The notes under the pieces: model-generated
Seen by the model: the letters and a program-made list of their open reading frames with translations, nothing else
What the model was told of the DNA's origin: nothing
Databases searched by the model: none
NCBI RefSeq assembly: GCF_032854445.1
Contig: NC_088299.1
Coordinates: forward strand, 12,765,608-12,829,607
From: Liolophura sinensis
Lineage: Eukaryota; Mollusca; Polyplacophora; Chitonida; Chitonidae
DNA length: 64,000 nucleotides
Direction of reading: 5' to 3'
Translations under genes and position numbers: made by a program
Shown here: piece after piece, positions 33,270-43,676 of the stretch
Layout: each line of letters begins with the position of its first letter
Position numbering within the stretch: the first letter of the stretch is position 1

Positions 33270-35430
33270 GTCATATTTATGGCAACAGGGCACTTGTAGG
33301 ATTCAAACGCGGGGCATCACTGGTGAACGCCGTGGCTATCAAGGCAAGTGATTTATAAAACTAACATGGTAGAATATACACTCATATTAAAATTCTCCTA
33401 GAGGAGGTGTGTGCTCCTACATAAGCATCATTGTAACAATCCCATGCAATCGCATCATCCTAAACAAGGAAACTGTCACCGACGCGTCCGATTCTCTATT
33501 GAGACACACTCCCCTCTGTTCTCGGAATCAACTTGATTTTGACAAAACCACATCGCATATAAAGTCCATTCTTCCTTAATATGGCTTTAAACACAACCAC
33601 AACACGCACGCATATAGAAGCTCATTCATGCTTTCACAAGGCCAACAGACGCTCCAAGAAGTGCATGATAATTTTAACTTCTGACATTTTAATGGATGTT
33701 CAGAGTCTCTCGTCCTTCACAACGAGCCTTGCAGCCACTTATCATGTTAAAAGCTTCGCATTTCCGCCAACCCTTGATATGAACAGTACTGATCATGCCC
33801 CTATTTAGGTGTCCACTCTGCTAGTTTCTTTTTATTTCATGGCTGGAAAAAGAAGCCCTTTTCCCTTGTATTCCACCCACTGCATTTCCCACAAGCTAAG
33901 CATCCAAGTCCGACACTCGGGCAGATCTTCATTCGGCCACAAACCATGCCAAGTGCATTAGATGCGGTTTGCACGTTTGAATCCAGTAGATGGAACATCC
34001 TTCCTACAAAATGATGCCCTTCCTAATGTACGTACAATAACCGTAGTTACAGACGTGATTTCCGAGGACGGGGAAAATCTACGTTGCGGATGCAATGGTA
34101 TTTAATACTCCAAAGTCAAACAAGGTTTAACATTAGATTCTAAAGGACTGGACTCTATTGCCATTGTCCATTTTTGAGCATTAATCAATAAATACGTAGG
34201 CGTGATGGAATCAATGGATTTCTAGTCTGTCTGCGAGTAACTGCATGTTATGTAAGAAAAGGTAGAGTCTTGGTAAAAACCATGACCATGATGATTCTGT
34301 TCTATACATTCGAGTGGTGAGCAGTTGTCCCAGATAAATACTAACAGAAAGAAAAATGTCACCCTTTAATGTAAGATATTTAAAATATTTCGGACATTAA
34401 AAATGATGTCATTATACTGCTTGTATGAAACATGTCCAAAGGCCTGTTTAACGGAGCTATTGTTCATCCAGTGTCCTGATTTAGAGTTTTGAATCTATGC
34501 TTGACTGATTTATCGATTGACTGATTGCTTGATTGATTGCCGTTTAACGCCGTGATTAAGAATGCCTTCACGGGTATTTTACTTGATTGTCCGGAGTAAG
34601 AGCTCAGTCCCTGAGAGCAAGGTGTTAACTTGTTGAGTGTTGTGAGAAATAGGCCACATCTTTTATGTCAAATTTCAAATTTTAATTTCAGTTTCAGACA
34701 TTTTTAAATGTTGTAGTCGGACTCATATCTGTTTGTTCATGTCACAGTCAACATTAAACCACACATGTGTTTGGGGTTCTCTTCCATCTTGCAGCTGTGT
34801 TATGGTCCCCCGATGCAATGTCTCCACACATCACTTACCCCACAATCGGTGACGCATCCACTTCCTGTGGTTGAATGAGCCACTATTTTCAAATACTTGA
34901 CTTGTCTAAATCTTGGAACTGGCTATGTTTGGAAGATTCAAATTCTTTATCCGAACAATGATTTTACAGTTATACAGTCAGACCTTTCATTATTTAAGAC
35001 AACACACCGTAAACAAATGGATGAATGAAGTTCTACGTTACTGCTCCCTCCCATCGCATCCCCCTTCAGGCGATGAGCAAATTGTAATCGGCGCTGGTTT
35101 TCCCGGGGTAAGCCGTGGTAACTGGACCAGTAACGCGGAGACAACGAGCAACATTTTTACACACTTAAGTCTCGCTCAGATTCGTTTTGTTGCCCGCTGC
35201 TTGAGGGCAAACCTTTATGAACACCTTGCAACATTTGCGAAGTAGCAAAGAGTCTTTCCTTGTGCAAGCGCTACTGCTTAACGGTATCGATTTTTGTCTT
35301 GTGTAATATGTGGCACTTTGAATTGTTCCGATGCAAGTTTCCCTCTAGGATTTTGTTTCGCTGGTGTGCCATATACAAGTAAAAGGACTTTTCATACCCT
35401 GCCTATTGGGCATCTACTTAATACATGCAT
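33270..35430 (+). repeat. Array unit D
   Basis: Most complete unit. Landmarks are TAGGATTCAAACGCGG (33298), CAAGGAAACTGTCACC (33466), AAAAGCTTCGCATTTCCGCCAA, TTCCACCCACTGC, GACACTCGGGCAGATCTTC, GCGGTTTGCACGTTTGAATCCAG, GTAGTTACAGACGTGATTTCC, GACCATGATGATTCTGTTC (34284), CTGCTCCCTCCCATCGCATCC (35041), ACACACTTAAGTCTCGC and CTTTATGAACACCTTGCAACATTTG (35213). The 110-codon plus frame over its end is not preserved in unit A or B. Confidence 0.6.
34505..34570 (-). mobile_element. SINE tail remnant within unit D
   Basis: TGATTGCTTGATTGATTGCCGTTTAACGCCGTGATTAAGAATG resembles the reverse complement of the family A/B tail. No body is recognisable. Confidence 0.4.
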
Positions 35431-35864
35431 GCGATGCGATAGACAGAGGGCTGAATTCTAATTCGAGTCAATTGCAAGGCTTTAATTCGGCCATTACGCT
35501 TTTTCTAACTTGACGCTCATCTTGAAAGGAATGGGCTAAGTACTGGCGTGGCTTTCCATTGAAACATCACTATAGATATGGTGACATGGGATTTGTCGGC
35601 TTGCCACAAGGAGGCAGCGTCGTGATAATCCCAAATAGTGTCAAAAGGACATTAATACCCAATTAATGAAGCAAAAGAATCGCTACAAAAAAATCTGAAA
35701 TGCTGTCAAGGTGACGTTAAACCCAATCATCCATTTACACAACAGAGAAACTTTCCTTTAGGTCGGTGATACTTAGGCATTGTTGCTATATTTCATAGAT
35801 CTTAAAAGAAGTCCAGTGATTATATCCAGTCTTTTTGGTCACTAGCGGCTTAGGGCTCAGTTAA
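35431..35864. other. Unassigned non-coding stretch
   Basis: Nothing recognised between the array and the SINE cluster. Confidence 0.45.
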
Positions 35865-36215
35865 TATTGAGGTATGTACGTATGTGAGTAGGTTTCGGTT
35901 TTTACGTCGGATTTAACAATTTCTTCCGAAGGGGAATCAATATGTTTGTCAGTACTGTGTGTTCTTGTGACAGGGCGAGTCCATTCCTGCTGGCCCCACT
36001 GAAGTTCCATGTTAATCACACCAGACATGACACCCGTATCACACACCGAGCCAACCAGTAGTGTTTCATTGCTCTTACCCCTCAGGGTTGAGCGCCAAGC
36101 AAAGCAGCAACAAGTACCATTTTTTAATTCTTGGGTATGACCCGACAAGGGTTTAAACCCAAGTTTCTTGACCTCCAGGTGGATGTTCTTACTATCAGAC
36201 CACCATGCAAAGCAG
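35865..36215 (-). mobile_element. SINE family C (head type 2)
   Basis: The tail side is TTTTTACGTCGGATTTAACAATTTC. The body has CACACCAGACATGACACCC and GAGCGCCAAGCAAAGCAGC. The head has TATGACCCGACAAGGGTTTAAACCC and CTATCAGACCA. It is close to 14122-14470. Confidence 0.65.
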
Positions 36216-36229
36216 CTTACCTGGCGAGG

Positions 36230-36560
36230 TATAACAACAGAGGGTGTTCATATGCTCCCGATTGTTTTCTAAGAACATACTTGGGTTTCATACGAAACGA
36301 TGGTCGTAGTTATGGCTGGAGGAACCATCAAAGGGGTATCCAGGGAACCACCGACATTTGGCTGGTCATTCACAAACTTGTCCACATACTGTGCGTCACC
36401 TAGAAGACAAGTGATCTTCAACAACAGGTAGTCTACGGAAACGGTCACACAAGCGATTGTCGTAACCCAGGTTGGGCAATCAATGGGAACAGACGAATCC
36501 ATCCAAGGCCGGGACTGAACCTGCACTTGATAGGTCCTTAAGATTGAAAAACTGGGGTTT
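36230..36560 (-). mobile_element. SINE family B
   Basis: Shares GGCTGGAGGAACCATC, CCGACATTTGGCTGGTCATTCAC, GAAGACAAGTGATCTTCAACA and CCAAGGCCGGGACTGAACC with the family-B copy at 22265-22620. The terminal GGGACTGAACC is the reverse complement of a tRNA-like B box. Confidence 0.6.
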
Positions 36561-36659
36561 TATTGTCCTTCCAATCTTCAAAGCATCAAAACTACATATG
36601 AACGTGTGGAAATATAGTTTGATTGTTTTAGCTAAAGGGAATCTGGAAAGGCACTTCGA

Positions 36660-36800
36660 TTTATGGTATATTTATTGATTTATGTATTCTTGTTTAACGC
36701 CACGCTGACTTTCTTACATGGTTTATGGTTGGAGAAAACCCACAGACATTTGGCAACTTACTGACAAACATTCCCATACGTATGGCAGCCGATAGTGCTT
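36660..36800 (-). mobile_element. SINE family B, truncated
   Basis: TTTATTGATTTATG, TTGTTTAACGCCACGC, TTTATGGTTGGAGAAAACCC and CATTTGGCAACTTACTGACAAAC follow the family-B order. Confidence 0.6.
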
Positions 36801-37194
36801 ACGTTCTTTCTACTGATTATTTAGACCAGAAATAAATGCGAAACTAACAAACAACAAACGGACCAGACAAAAGTGCGAGGCCAAACCACTACAAAAGTAC
36901 GAAAACAACGAGTCTTTTTCCACTTGGCCCTTTTGTACTTTGACCACGCCCTTTCGTACTTTTCTTTCGCCATTTTGTTCTTTCGAGTCTTGCTTCAATT
37001 AGAAAAGACGAAAGCGCAAAACAACGGCGATGTCGAAGTTCGCACTTTCATGCCTTTGTTTTGTCCTCTCGTAGTTTTGCCTCGGTGTTCGACTTCCTTA
37101 CATATGTGACAGAAAGGTACAGATATGGCAGTCACATTGGTGGAACACAACTGGTCTACATCGCACCGTTGACTACTACACCACCATCTCCACG
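36801..37194. other. Unassigned non-coding stretch
   Basis: No gene recognised. Repeated CTTTTGTACTTT / CTTTCGTACTTT words occur between 36930 and 36965. Confidence 0.4.
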
Positions 37195-37460
37195 AGCCAC
37201 GAAACCATAACATTTCGGCAAGGAAATCATAAAAAAAGACTTTGGGTGAGGAAACCATAGTAACATTTCCACAAGGAATCTATACCATCATTTTAGTGAG
37301 GAAACCTTAACAACATTGGAGAGAAGAACTGCAGCAACTTTCGTGTGGGAAAAGCATAAACATTCTGTTTGTGAGGAAACCAGAACAAGATTGTGAAGAG
37401 GAAACAATAACATCAGCTAGGTGAGAAAACAATACCAATATTTGACAGAGGAGAAGTTAT
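37195..37460. repeat. Degenerate GAGGAAACC minisatellite
   Basis: Loosely spaced copies of GTGAGGAAACCATAACAAC-like units at about 37248, 37299, 37373, 37396 and 37420, at intervals of roughly 25-50 bp. An old, diverged minisatellite. Confidence 0.45.
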
Positions 37461-37554
37461 GACAGATTTCCAACACTTGAAGCCTAGTTTTCAGAATGAC
37501 TGTACAATGGTTTTGACACATAAGACAGATTTCACCTTTGAAAAGATCGTTTGG

Positions 37555-37845
37555 GGTATGTATGTATGCATGTATGCGTGCTTCCTTGTTTCATACTCAA
37601 CAATTTTTCAGTCATATGACGACGAGTAGTCATAAGGTGTGTATATTCTGTCTTCTTGTGGAGTCTATGCCGATCAATTGCTGCCGTCAATGAAGTATCA
37701 AGTCGAAGACACCAGACATGACACCCACCCAGTCACATTATACTGACAACGGGCCATCAGGTTCTGTTTCTTTCCTATCACCTCTCAGCACTGAGCGTCG
37801 TGCGACGCAGCAACAAGTACCATTTTTAATAATCACATTTGTAGC
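37555..37845 (-). mobile_element. SINE family C
   Basis: The tail side is CAACAATTTTTCAGTCATATGACGACGA. The body has GACACCAGACATGACACCCAC and CACATTATACTGACAACGGG, then GACGCAGCAACAAGTACCATTTTTAAT. The tRNA-like head is missing. Confidence 0.65.
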
Positions 37846-38950
37846 TTACAATAATGGATGACAGCAGTCCATGATACGCAGTGAGAACCATGAGGCTAAT
37901 AAAATGACGAAAAGACACGATGTTATTCTCATCTTGAGATCGGAGTTGTTTATTGATAATATACTCACCACATATATTTAAGCTGTACAATGTAGCATAT
38001 TTTATTGCGGAAAATACACCAGCCTCTGGAATTCATACTCTGCAATGTTTCACATAAACTTTGATATTAACATCCCCTGTCACAAGTGGATAATGGGTAC
38101 AGCGATCTGTTGTTGAAACGTTATTTGAAAGTGACCGAAGCATATACTGAAACTGGCTTGATTTCAAAACTTCAGAACATGTCATCTCAGCACGATCTTG
38201 AAAAACATACAATCCATTCGATATTGAACTTTGTAAATATTTAAGCTATCACAAGATTACCTTGGTTAGGCAATTTATACAAACCAGGATTTTAAAAACT
38301 AACAAAAGAGACACCTAGCCATCGTTAATTTCTTGTATTAAGTTGATCTGGCCGATTAAACTTAGATAAACGCGTTATCCCTCATGGAATCAGGACGATT
38401 CGTTTATCAATGCGAGGCCTGTGACAGTCGCCAATAATGGGATTTTCCTTGAATTGCAAGGGCAATCCCAATGCAATCGTCAGGTGTAACGCATTTCTAT
38501 GCGGATAATTTGATGAAAAATTTTAAAGGGTATGGAACGGGTGGGGAGGGGCTTACTTCATGACAAGCTTTTAGAACTAGCTTGTCTCTGACACTCTCCT
38601 GAGTAAACACGCACCTGGATATTGCAATTGTGACAAATTCTCTCTAAGCCCACGTGGCTACGGAGCACATGAATTAGCAATTCTTCACACTGATTTGTCA
38701 TGTCTTTAAATTTACGGCCAAATGTCCAACACATTCTAACGCAAACCGGAGATCAACAGGGATTTCTCCCTGTCAGTAAAAACTGCATTTCAGACACATC
38801 GCGAATTGCATTCTTAAACAATGTTGCAATTCATCTGTTGTAATCGAGTTCCGATGAAAAACCTGTGCTGAATACAAACTCTATGCTGTGTCAATAATCT
38901 AATACGCAATGTGTGCACATAATTAAACGCTGTTAACATAATAATACGAC
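37846..38950. other. 3' flank of gene B, unassigned
   Basis: No gene or repeat family recognised. The minus-strand transcript of gene B is expected to end just to the right of this stretch. Confidence 0.4.
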
Positions 38951-38952
38951 AT

Positions 38953-38958
38953 TTTATT
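38953..38958 (-). terminator. Possible polyadenylation signal of gene B
   Basis: AATAAA on the minus strand (plus TTTATT), about 190 nt past the gene B stop codon. It is the first consensus hexamer I see after the stop. Confidence 0.4.
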
Positions 38959-39146
38959 TTGCGATACAATAAATAAATATAGATTTTAGAATAATTATAA
39001 ACAGGCGCTGTGGGTAGGAATAAATCGCTTACATTTAAGTGATATTCGAATACTTATGAACAGTATGAACGTTTTCTTTGACAACGCTTCGTGTATTCGA
39101 AGGTTGAAAGGAAATTATTGACACAGCCCCGTATCCTGCTTTTTCC

Positions 39147-40142
39147 TTAGTTGTCATCTTCAAGGCTTGGCGATCTCCTGATAAACGATGACATCCCAGC
39201 ACCATGTCCAATTGAGTCGAACGATCTTTTTGCGAAACTGCTCAATCCACTTCCATGTCCAATGCTGTCAAAGCTTTTCTTTGCAAATGAACTAAGCCCG
39301 CTTCCATGACCAATGCTGTCGAAACTTTTCTTGACAAATGAACTTAATCCACTCCCATGACCAATGCTGTCGAAACTTTTCTTGGCAAAAGAACTCAATC
39401 CACTCCCGTGTCCAATACTGTCGAAACTCTTCTTGGCGAATGAACTGAGTCCATTGCCATGGCCAATGCTGTCAAAGCTCTTCTTTGCAAAGGAACTAAG
39501 CCCACTACCATGGCCAATGCTGTCAAAGCTCTTCTTGGCGAATGCACTAAGTCCATTGCCATGACCAATGCTGTCGAAACTTTTCTTGGCAAAAGAACTC
39601 AATCCATTCCCATGCCCAATGCTGTCAAAGCTCTTCTTTGCAAAGGAACTAAGCCCACTACCATGGCCAATGCTGTCAAAGCTCTTCTTGGCGAATGCAC
39701 TAAGTCCATTGCCGTGGCCAATGCTGTCGAAACTTTTCTTGGCAAAAGAACTCAATCCACTCCCGTGTCCAATACTGTCGAAGCTCTTCTTGGCGAATGA
39801 ACTGAGTCCATTGCCATGGCCAATGCTGTCGAAACTCTTCTTGGCAAATGAACTGAGTCCATTGCCATGGCCAATGCTGTCGAAACTCTTCTTGGCGAAT
39901 GAACTGAGTCCATTGCCATGACCAATGCTGTCGAAGCTCTTCTTGGCAAAGGTGCTCAGTCCACTGCCATGACCAATGCTATCAAAGCTTTTCTTTGCGA
40001 ATGAACTAAGCCCGCTCCCATGGCCAATGCTATCAAAGCTCCTTTTGTCGAAGGACTCATCTTTCTTCACGAAGCCACTTATTCCGTTGCCATGTCCAAT
40101 GCTGTCAAAGCTCCGTTTTTCAAACTCGTTCGATGCATTGAT
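39147..40142 (-). CDS. Pedal peptide/orcokinin-like precursor B, peptide exon
   Basis: Main exon of a 359-residue prepropeptide. The acceptor is TGTAAAATGTTACAG, and the exon starts at 40142 with codons INASNEFEKR. An upstream in-frame ATG (40151) overlaps the acceptor and is not the real start. Eighteen 15-residue peptides follow in 17-codon units (40112-39174): SFDSIGHG[SNA]G[LMI]S[SATG]F[AVI], the commonest being SFDSIGHGSGLSSFA and SFDSIGHGNGLSSFA. A short DESFDKR spacer follows peptide 1. Most junctions are KK, with KR and RR only at the array ends. An acidic SPSLEDDN tail closes the protein. The FDSIGHGxGxSxF pattern fits the pedal peptide/orcokinin family known in molluscs and annelids. 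Products are likely secreted neuropeptides in pedal and other neurons; that role is from the family, not from this sequence. Confidence 0.92.
   Translation of the reverse strand: MNASNEFEKRSFDSIGHGNGISGFVKKDESFDKRSFDSIGHGSGLSSFAKKSFDSIGHGSGLSTFAKKSFDSIGHGNGLSSFAKKSFDSIGHGNGLSSFAKKSFDSIGHGNGLSSFAKKSFDSIGHGSGLSSFAKKSFDSIGHGNGLSAFAKKSFDSIGHGSGLSSFAKKSFDSIGHGNGLSSFAKKSFDSIGHGNGLSAFAKKSFDSIGHGSGLSSFAKKSFDSIGHGNGLSSFAKKSFDSIGHGSGLSSFAKKSFDSIGHGSGLSSFVKKSFDSIGHGSGLSSFAKKSFDSIGHGSGLSSFAKRSFDSIGHGAGMSSFIRRSPSLEDDN
39174..40112 (-). repeat. 51-bp coding tandem repeat with 153-bp higher-order unit
   Basis: Eighteen 51-bp units. Within them a three-unit block of 153 bp occurs twice in tandem (about 39475-39627 and 39628-39780) with few differences. 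The sequence just before it (about 39370-39475) also resembles 39730-39840. This shows recent internal duplication or gene conversion. The open frames seen in other registers and on the plus strand are consequences of the 51-bp periodicity. Confidence 0.85.
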
Positions 40143-40495
40143 CTGTAACATTTTACAACAAACAATTTATGTTATTTTAAAAAAATCTCTGTTGATCAAT
40201 TGTTTACTAAAAGTTACACAATTGTTTGAGAGTTCTGTCTTGAGTAATGTTCCGTAACTACACGTATTCAAACTCGACACATATGCACCGGTATCTGCAT
40301 TGTAAAAACCACGTACTCATTACAACACATAAATTCTAACTGGTGGTATCCTTTTCGCGATTGTGGATAAAACAAGTGAGAGCTCGTTCCCCGAAAGTAA
40401 TCACATTGTACTTCATAAGATTCTGATTTAACTAATTCCACGATGGCGTCCATTTTGACTATGTGGAACACTATGGTATCTCATATTATTCCTAC

Positions 40496-40579
40496 CTCTG
40501 CCGACTCCTCAGCTGTAGCCAGTGTCATTGTTATAAGTATCAGTGCCAAAGATTCCCATATTTGCAGACTTCCTTTCAT
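40496..40579 (-). CDS. Pedal peptide/orcokinin-like precursor B, exon 1 (signal peptide)
   Basis: This exon encodes 28 residues, MKGSLQIWESLALILITMTL followed by ATAEESAE. It has a basic N-terminus, a hydrophobic core and a likely cleavage site after ..ATA at residue 23. The donor GAG/GTAGGA begins at 40495 and lies between codons (phase 0), matching the acceptor at 40143; the intron is 353 bp. Length and phase are identical to exon 1 of gene A. The ATG lies about 70-100 nt downstream of a TATA box. The donor is GT-AG but not the strongest consensus, so the exact boundary should be confirmed from cDNA. Confidence 0.85.
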
Positions 40580-40644
40580 TCTTGTAGTGAGGAACAAGCA
40601 AGGACACCAGACGCAGAGCTTATGGTCTTCTTTGGTGACGCGTC

Positions 40645-40690
40645 TTCGAGTGGGCAACGTCCACCTGTAAATTCAAGAGTATTTATACTG
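40645..40690 (-). promoter_or_regulatory. Core promoter of gene B
   Basis: TATAAAT on the minus strand at 40687-40681 within AGTATAAATAC, the same core as in gene A. A transcription start is expected around 40657-40650, giving a short leader (about 70-80 nt) before the ATG at 40579. Confidence 0.5.
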
Positions 40691-40699
40691 TGTGAACTA

Positions 40700-41069
40700 T
40701 GCTTTGTTGATTTTCAAAATCTATACAGGGGTGAGGGGAAGTGAGGGGTAGGTAACAAATCGATAGCGATCAATTTACTGCCGCAACTCCCAGGAATAAG
40801 TATAAAGAGTATTCTGTACATAAGTATAAGTTATATAACAATATAACAACAATAAACCAATATAATGTTTGATCATTTGGTGGTACTAACATGTTTACCT
40901 TCATATGTAAAGTCCCAAAAGAGTCCCCGACAGACATATGTTACGCAACATTCTAGAGGAGAGACTCAGTTTGCTACCATGACACAATTTTTAAAGCTTC
41001 TGTAGCTTTATAAGGCAATATTATTCCAATATCAGTTCACATGGGGCCTTCCGTATGAGCGCAAAACAA
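40700..41069. other. Upstream flank of gene B
   Basis: No gene or repeat recognised. It is AT-rich, with an ATATAACAATATAACAACAATAAACCAATATAATG tract near 40830-40868. Confidence 0.4.
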
Positions 41070-41272
41070 TCACTCGAGAGCCTCTCACTACTGCGGTCGC
41101 TTTGGGCTCCTGTCCAGCTCATACTAGCTTCCTCCACGGTCGTACCTGGGAAGGTCTTCCAGCAACCTGGGGATGCTGGAGGATGTCCTCCCAGCACAAA
41201 ACTGGTCGTCGTCTATAAGTGAAATATTCTTGAGCACGGTGTAAAAACTCCAGTCAAATATATACGTAAATA
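41070..41272 (+). mobile_element. SINE family A, diverged
   Basis: Retains part of the head (GAGAGCCTCTCACTACTGCGGTCGCT and TGTCCAGCTCATACTAGCTTCC), the body (GTACCTGGGAAGGTC) and the tail (TCTATAAGTGAAATATTCTTGAG). The tail A-tract is degenerate. Confidence 0.75.
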
Positions 41273-43590
41273 GGTTCATAGAGGTGTCTTGACCTGTATG
41301 TATATCCCTGCATAACTGTAAATTCAATATATGTCAATTCATGAGTACAATTATTTTCGTTTTTCCCAAAGCCCAAGCACATACACTTTTTAGAATATTT
41401 TTTAAATTTGAATGTTTACATTATTCGATAATATATTTATACAGGTTTGCATGTTGTAATCGATGTGTTTTGATGCCCGAAAGTCACTCTGATATAACAT
41501 GTGACCATTAACGTTCATATATAACGTTCAGCCACATACCAAGCACTGGAGAATACGATGTCAGCAACTCATCTGAACATTCACTTGGTGACAGCGTACT
41601 ATCCCTTTACGGGCACGATCATTTTGTAATGCTGACACGGTTACTGGTATTGTAATAAAACGATAGGCATGAAGCCATACTATATGCCTTCTGTAATTTT
41701 GAGAAAAACGTTAAGGGCTTATACTACAAGTTTAATACAAGACGATAATAAACAACAGACTCAACAATCTGATGATTGGGACGATTCTACGGTACTTTAC
41801 CTGGATCAAAAAAAGATAAGGTCAAATATTGCTCTGTAAAAAATACACATGTATGTCGAGAAACGATGATTTATGGGCGCTGATGATTTTGTCTACTTCG
41901 CAGTTACTATTTTTATTTCCTTATTAAGTCAATCGAAGCTTACTCCAGAAAGATGCTGCCTTATACAAAACAAGCATTTCATACTCGATAATCTGCAGCA
42001 AAATGAAGAAAACGGAAGCCTTTTGTTATCAGCTCTGTAAATTTGCGAGTCGGGTAAAGAACTCGAACAGGAAATTAATTTTCTAATACCTGCTTATTTC
42101 TTTTCAATATTTTCCTTAGAAATGAGATTGGTTTTGAATTAATGCCAGGGTTGAAAGTGAAAAATCACTATACATGAATTGTTAATCAAACATAGAACAA
42201 GCCTGTTAAGTGAGATTCTTAGCATGTGCCACATGCTGAAATCCCATGGACATACTTCTCCGTTTAAGGTAGCTGATATCCAGCTAGCGTGGATAAAGTA
42301 TCGCTTACCAACGCCATCGGCCATAGGCACAACAATGGGGTTTTACAAACAGCGGACTTTGTCCAAAGTGCTTTGTAACAGGTATAGCCGCCATTTTGTC
42401 TTACAAAGGTCAAATGTTTATTTGAGCTATATATTCAGCTAACCTGGCTTATTTTCTCAATGCCTAAGTTTATCCTTCAGTTTGCCCGTGCGTTTTCTAA
42501 AGGCATGACCTCTACGAAGTGACATTGACTTAATCAGGTAGACCAAGCGGTCTTTTTAAACAACACCGTAATAAAATATACACAACTATTGAAACTTGTA
42601 GAAACATATTTTAGTATGTGGTGGACATTAATTTTCAAATAAAACTAATCTGTTGCCAGTGTTATTTACACGTTAACTGCTGTTCAGAAATATGAGATAT
42701 ACACTTTGCTGACTACTGTCGTATTATCTCCCCTTATCTGGCTTGCCCAGTAAGATCTTAGAACATGCTTGAAATAAATTAACATGGATGGCTTTCACCT
42801 TCTCCTCCAAAAAGTCAGTAAAACTTGAAGTTCAGTACTGTACTAAGCTGTCTACAGGTGCTATGTCCCCTTCTCTTTTCAGTTATGTTAAAACTTATTT
42901 GGTAACTTATTACAAATTTGGTAACTTAATACAAATTTGGTAACTTAGCACAAAAAAGGTGCTGCCATATGACAACCACGAAGGTCATTGATTTTGTCGA
43001 TCTTAGCATTGATAGACATCAACTACGAGGGGTGCCATTTTATGGACTGGCAAGCACCAATGCGTACAGGCCTTGAAGTATGCTGAGAACGGCTGCTCTA
43101 GTGACATCTTCAAGCAATTAAATTTATACCGACATCTTTGCTTTTCTTTCTAGAGTCACGTCCACTTCCAACTCCCTGGGGTCGAATTGGAACTCGGATG
43201 CTGGAAGATCTAGTGTCTCCCTTTGGACATGCCCAATTTAATAACGTCGGTAACGTTTAAACATGTCTATGGACAAAAGGGTTTTTTGGTAGTTTTTCTG
43301 CTGGTGTTAATCTAATAAGAAATGTCATACTCTAGATTAGTTTCGATTATTACTTTGTCGCTATTAATTTTATGGGCCTTTTGAAACGGGAACTTTATCG
43401 CACTCAAAGTTAGTCGTGGAAATTGGACGTGGCGCATTAGCCGTTTACGACGTCATATTTTCGGCATTCACAAAACCTGCCACAGGGTATTACGACGAGT
43501 GCTTAAATTACGCCACAATAATGTCCCTATGGCTAATCTTAGTGCTGCTTTTCTCTCTTCATAATTGCAGTCAGTAAGCTGGAGGTGTTT
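41273..43590. other. Unassigned non-coding stretch
   Basis: No gene recognised. The only structure I see is a three-copy 19-bp repeat, listed separately. Confidence 0.45.
42897..42956. repeat. 19-bp tandem repeat, three copies
   Basis: TTGGTAACTTATTACAAAT, TTGGTAACTTAATACAAAT and TTGGTAACTTAGCACAAA in direct succession. Confidence 0.85.
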
Positions 43591-43676
43591 TGATTTATTT
43601 ATTTACTTGATTGGTGTTTTACGCCGTACTATGTCACGTATACGACGGCGGCCAGCATTATGATGGGAGGAAACCA
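43591..43676 (-). mobile_element. SINE family A, 3' part
   Basis: TTTATTTATTTACTTGATTGG, GTTTTACGCCGTACT, ACGGCGGCCAGCATTATGATG and GGAGGAAACC, in reverse-complement order of the family-A 3' half. Confidence 0.75.

Noticed and set aside
34913-35245. 110-codon frame in array unit D
   Set aside because: The matching segments of units A and B do not keep the frame open.
39364-40257. Plus-strand and off-frame open frames over the precursor B repeats
   Set aside because: Same 51-bp periodicity effect. The residue patterns (such as LSKLFLAKEL) are antisense shadows of the neuropeptide repeat.
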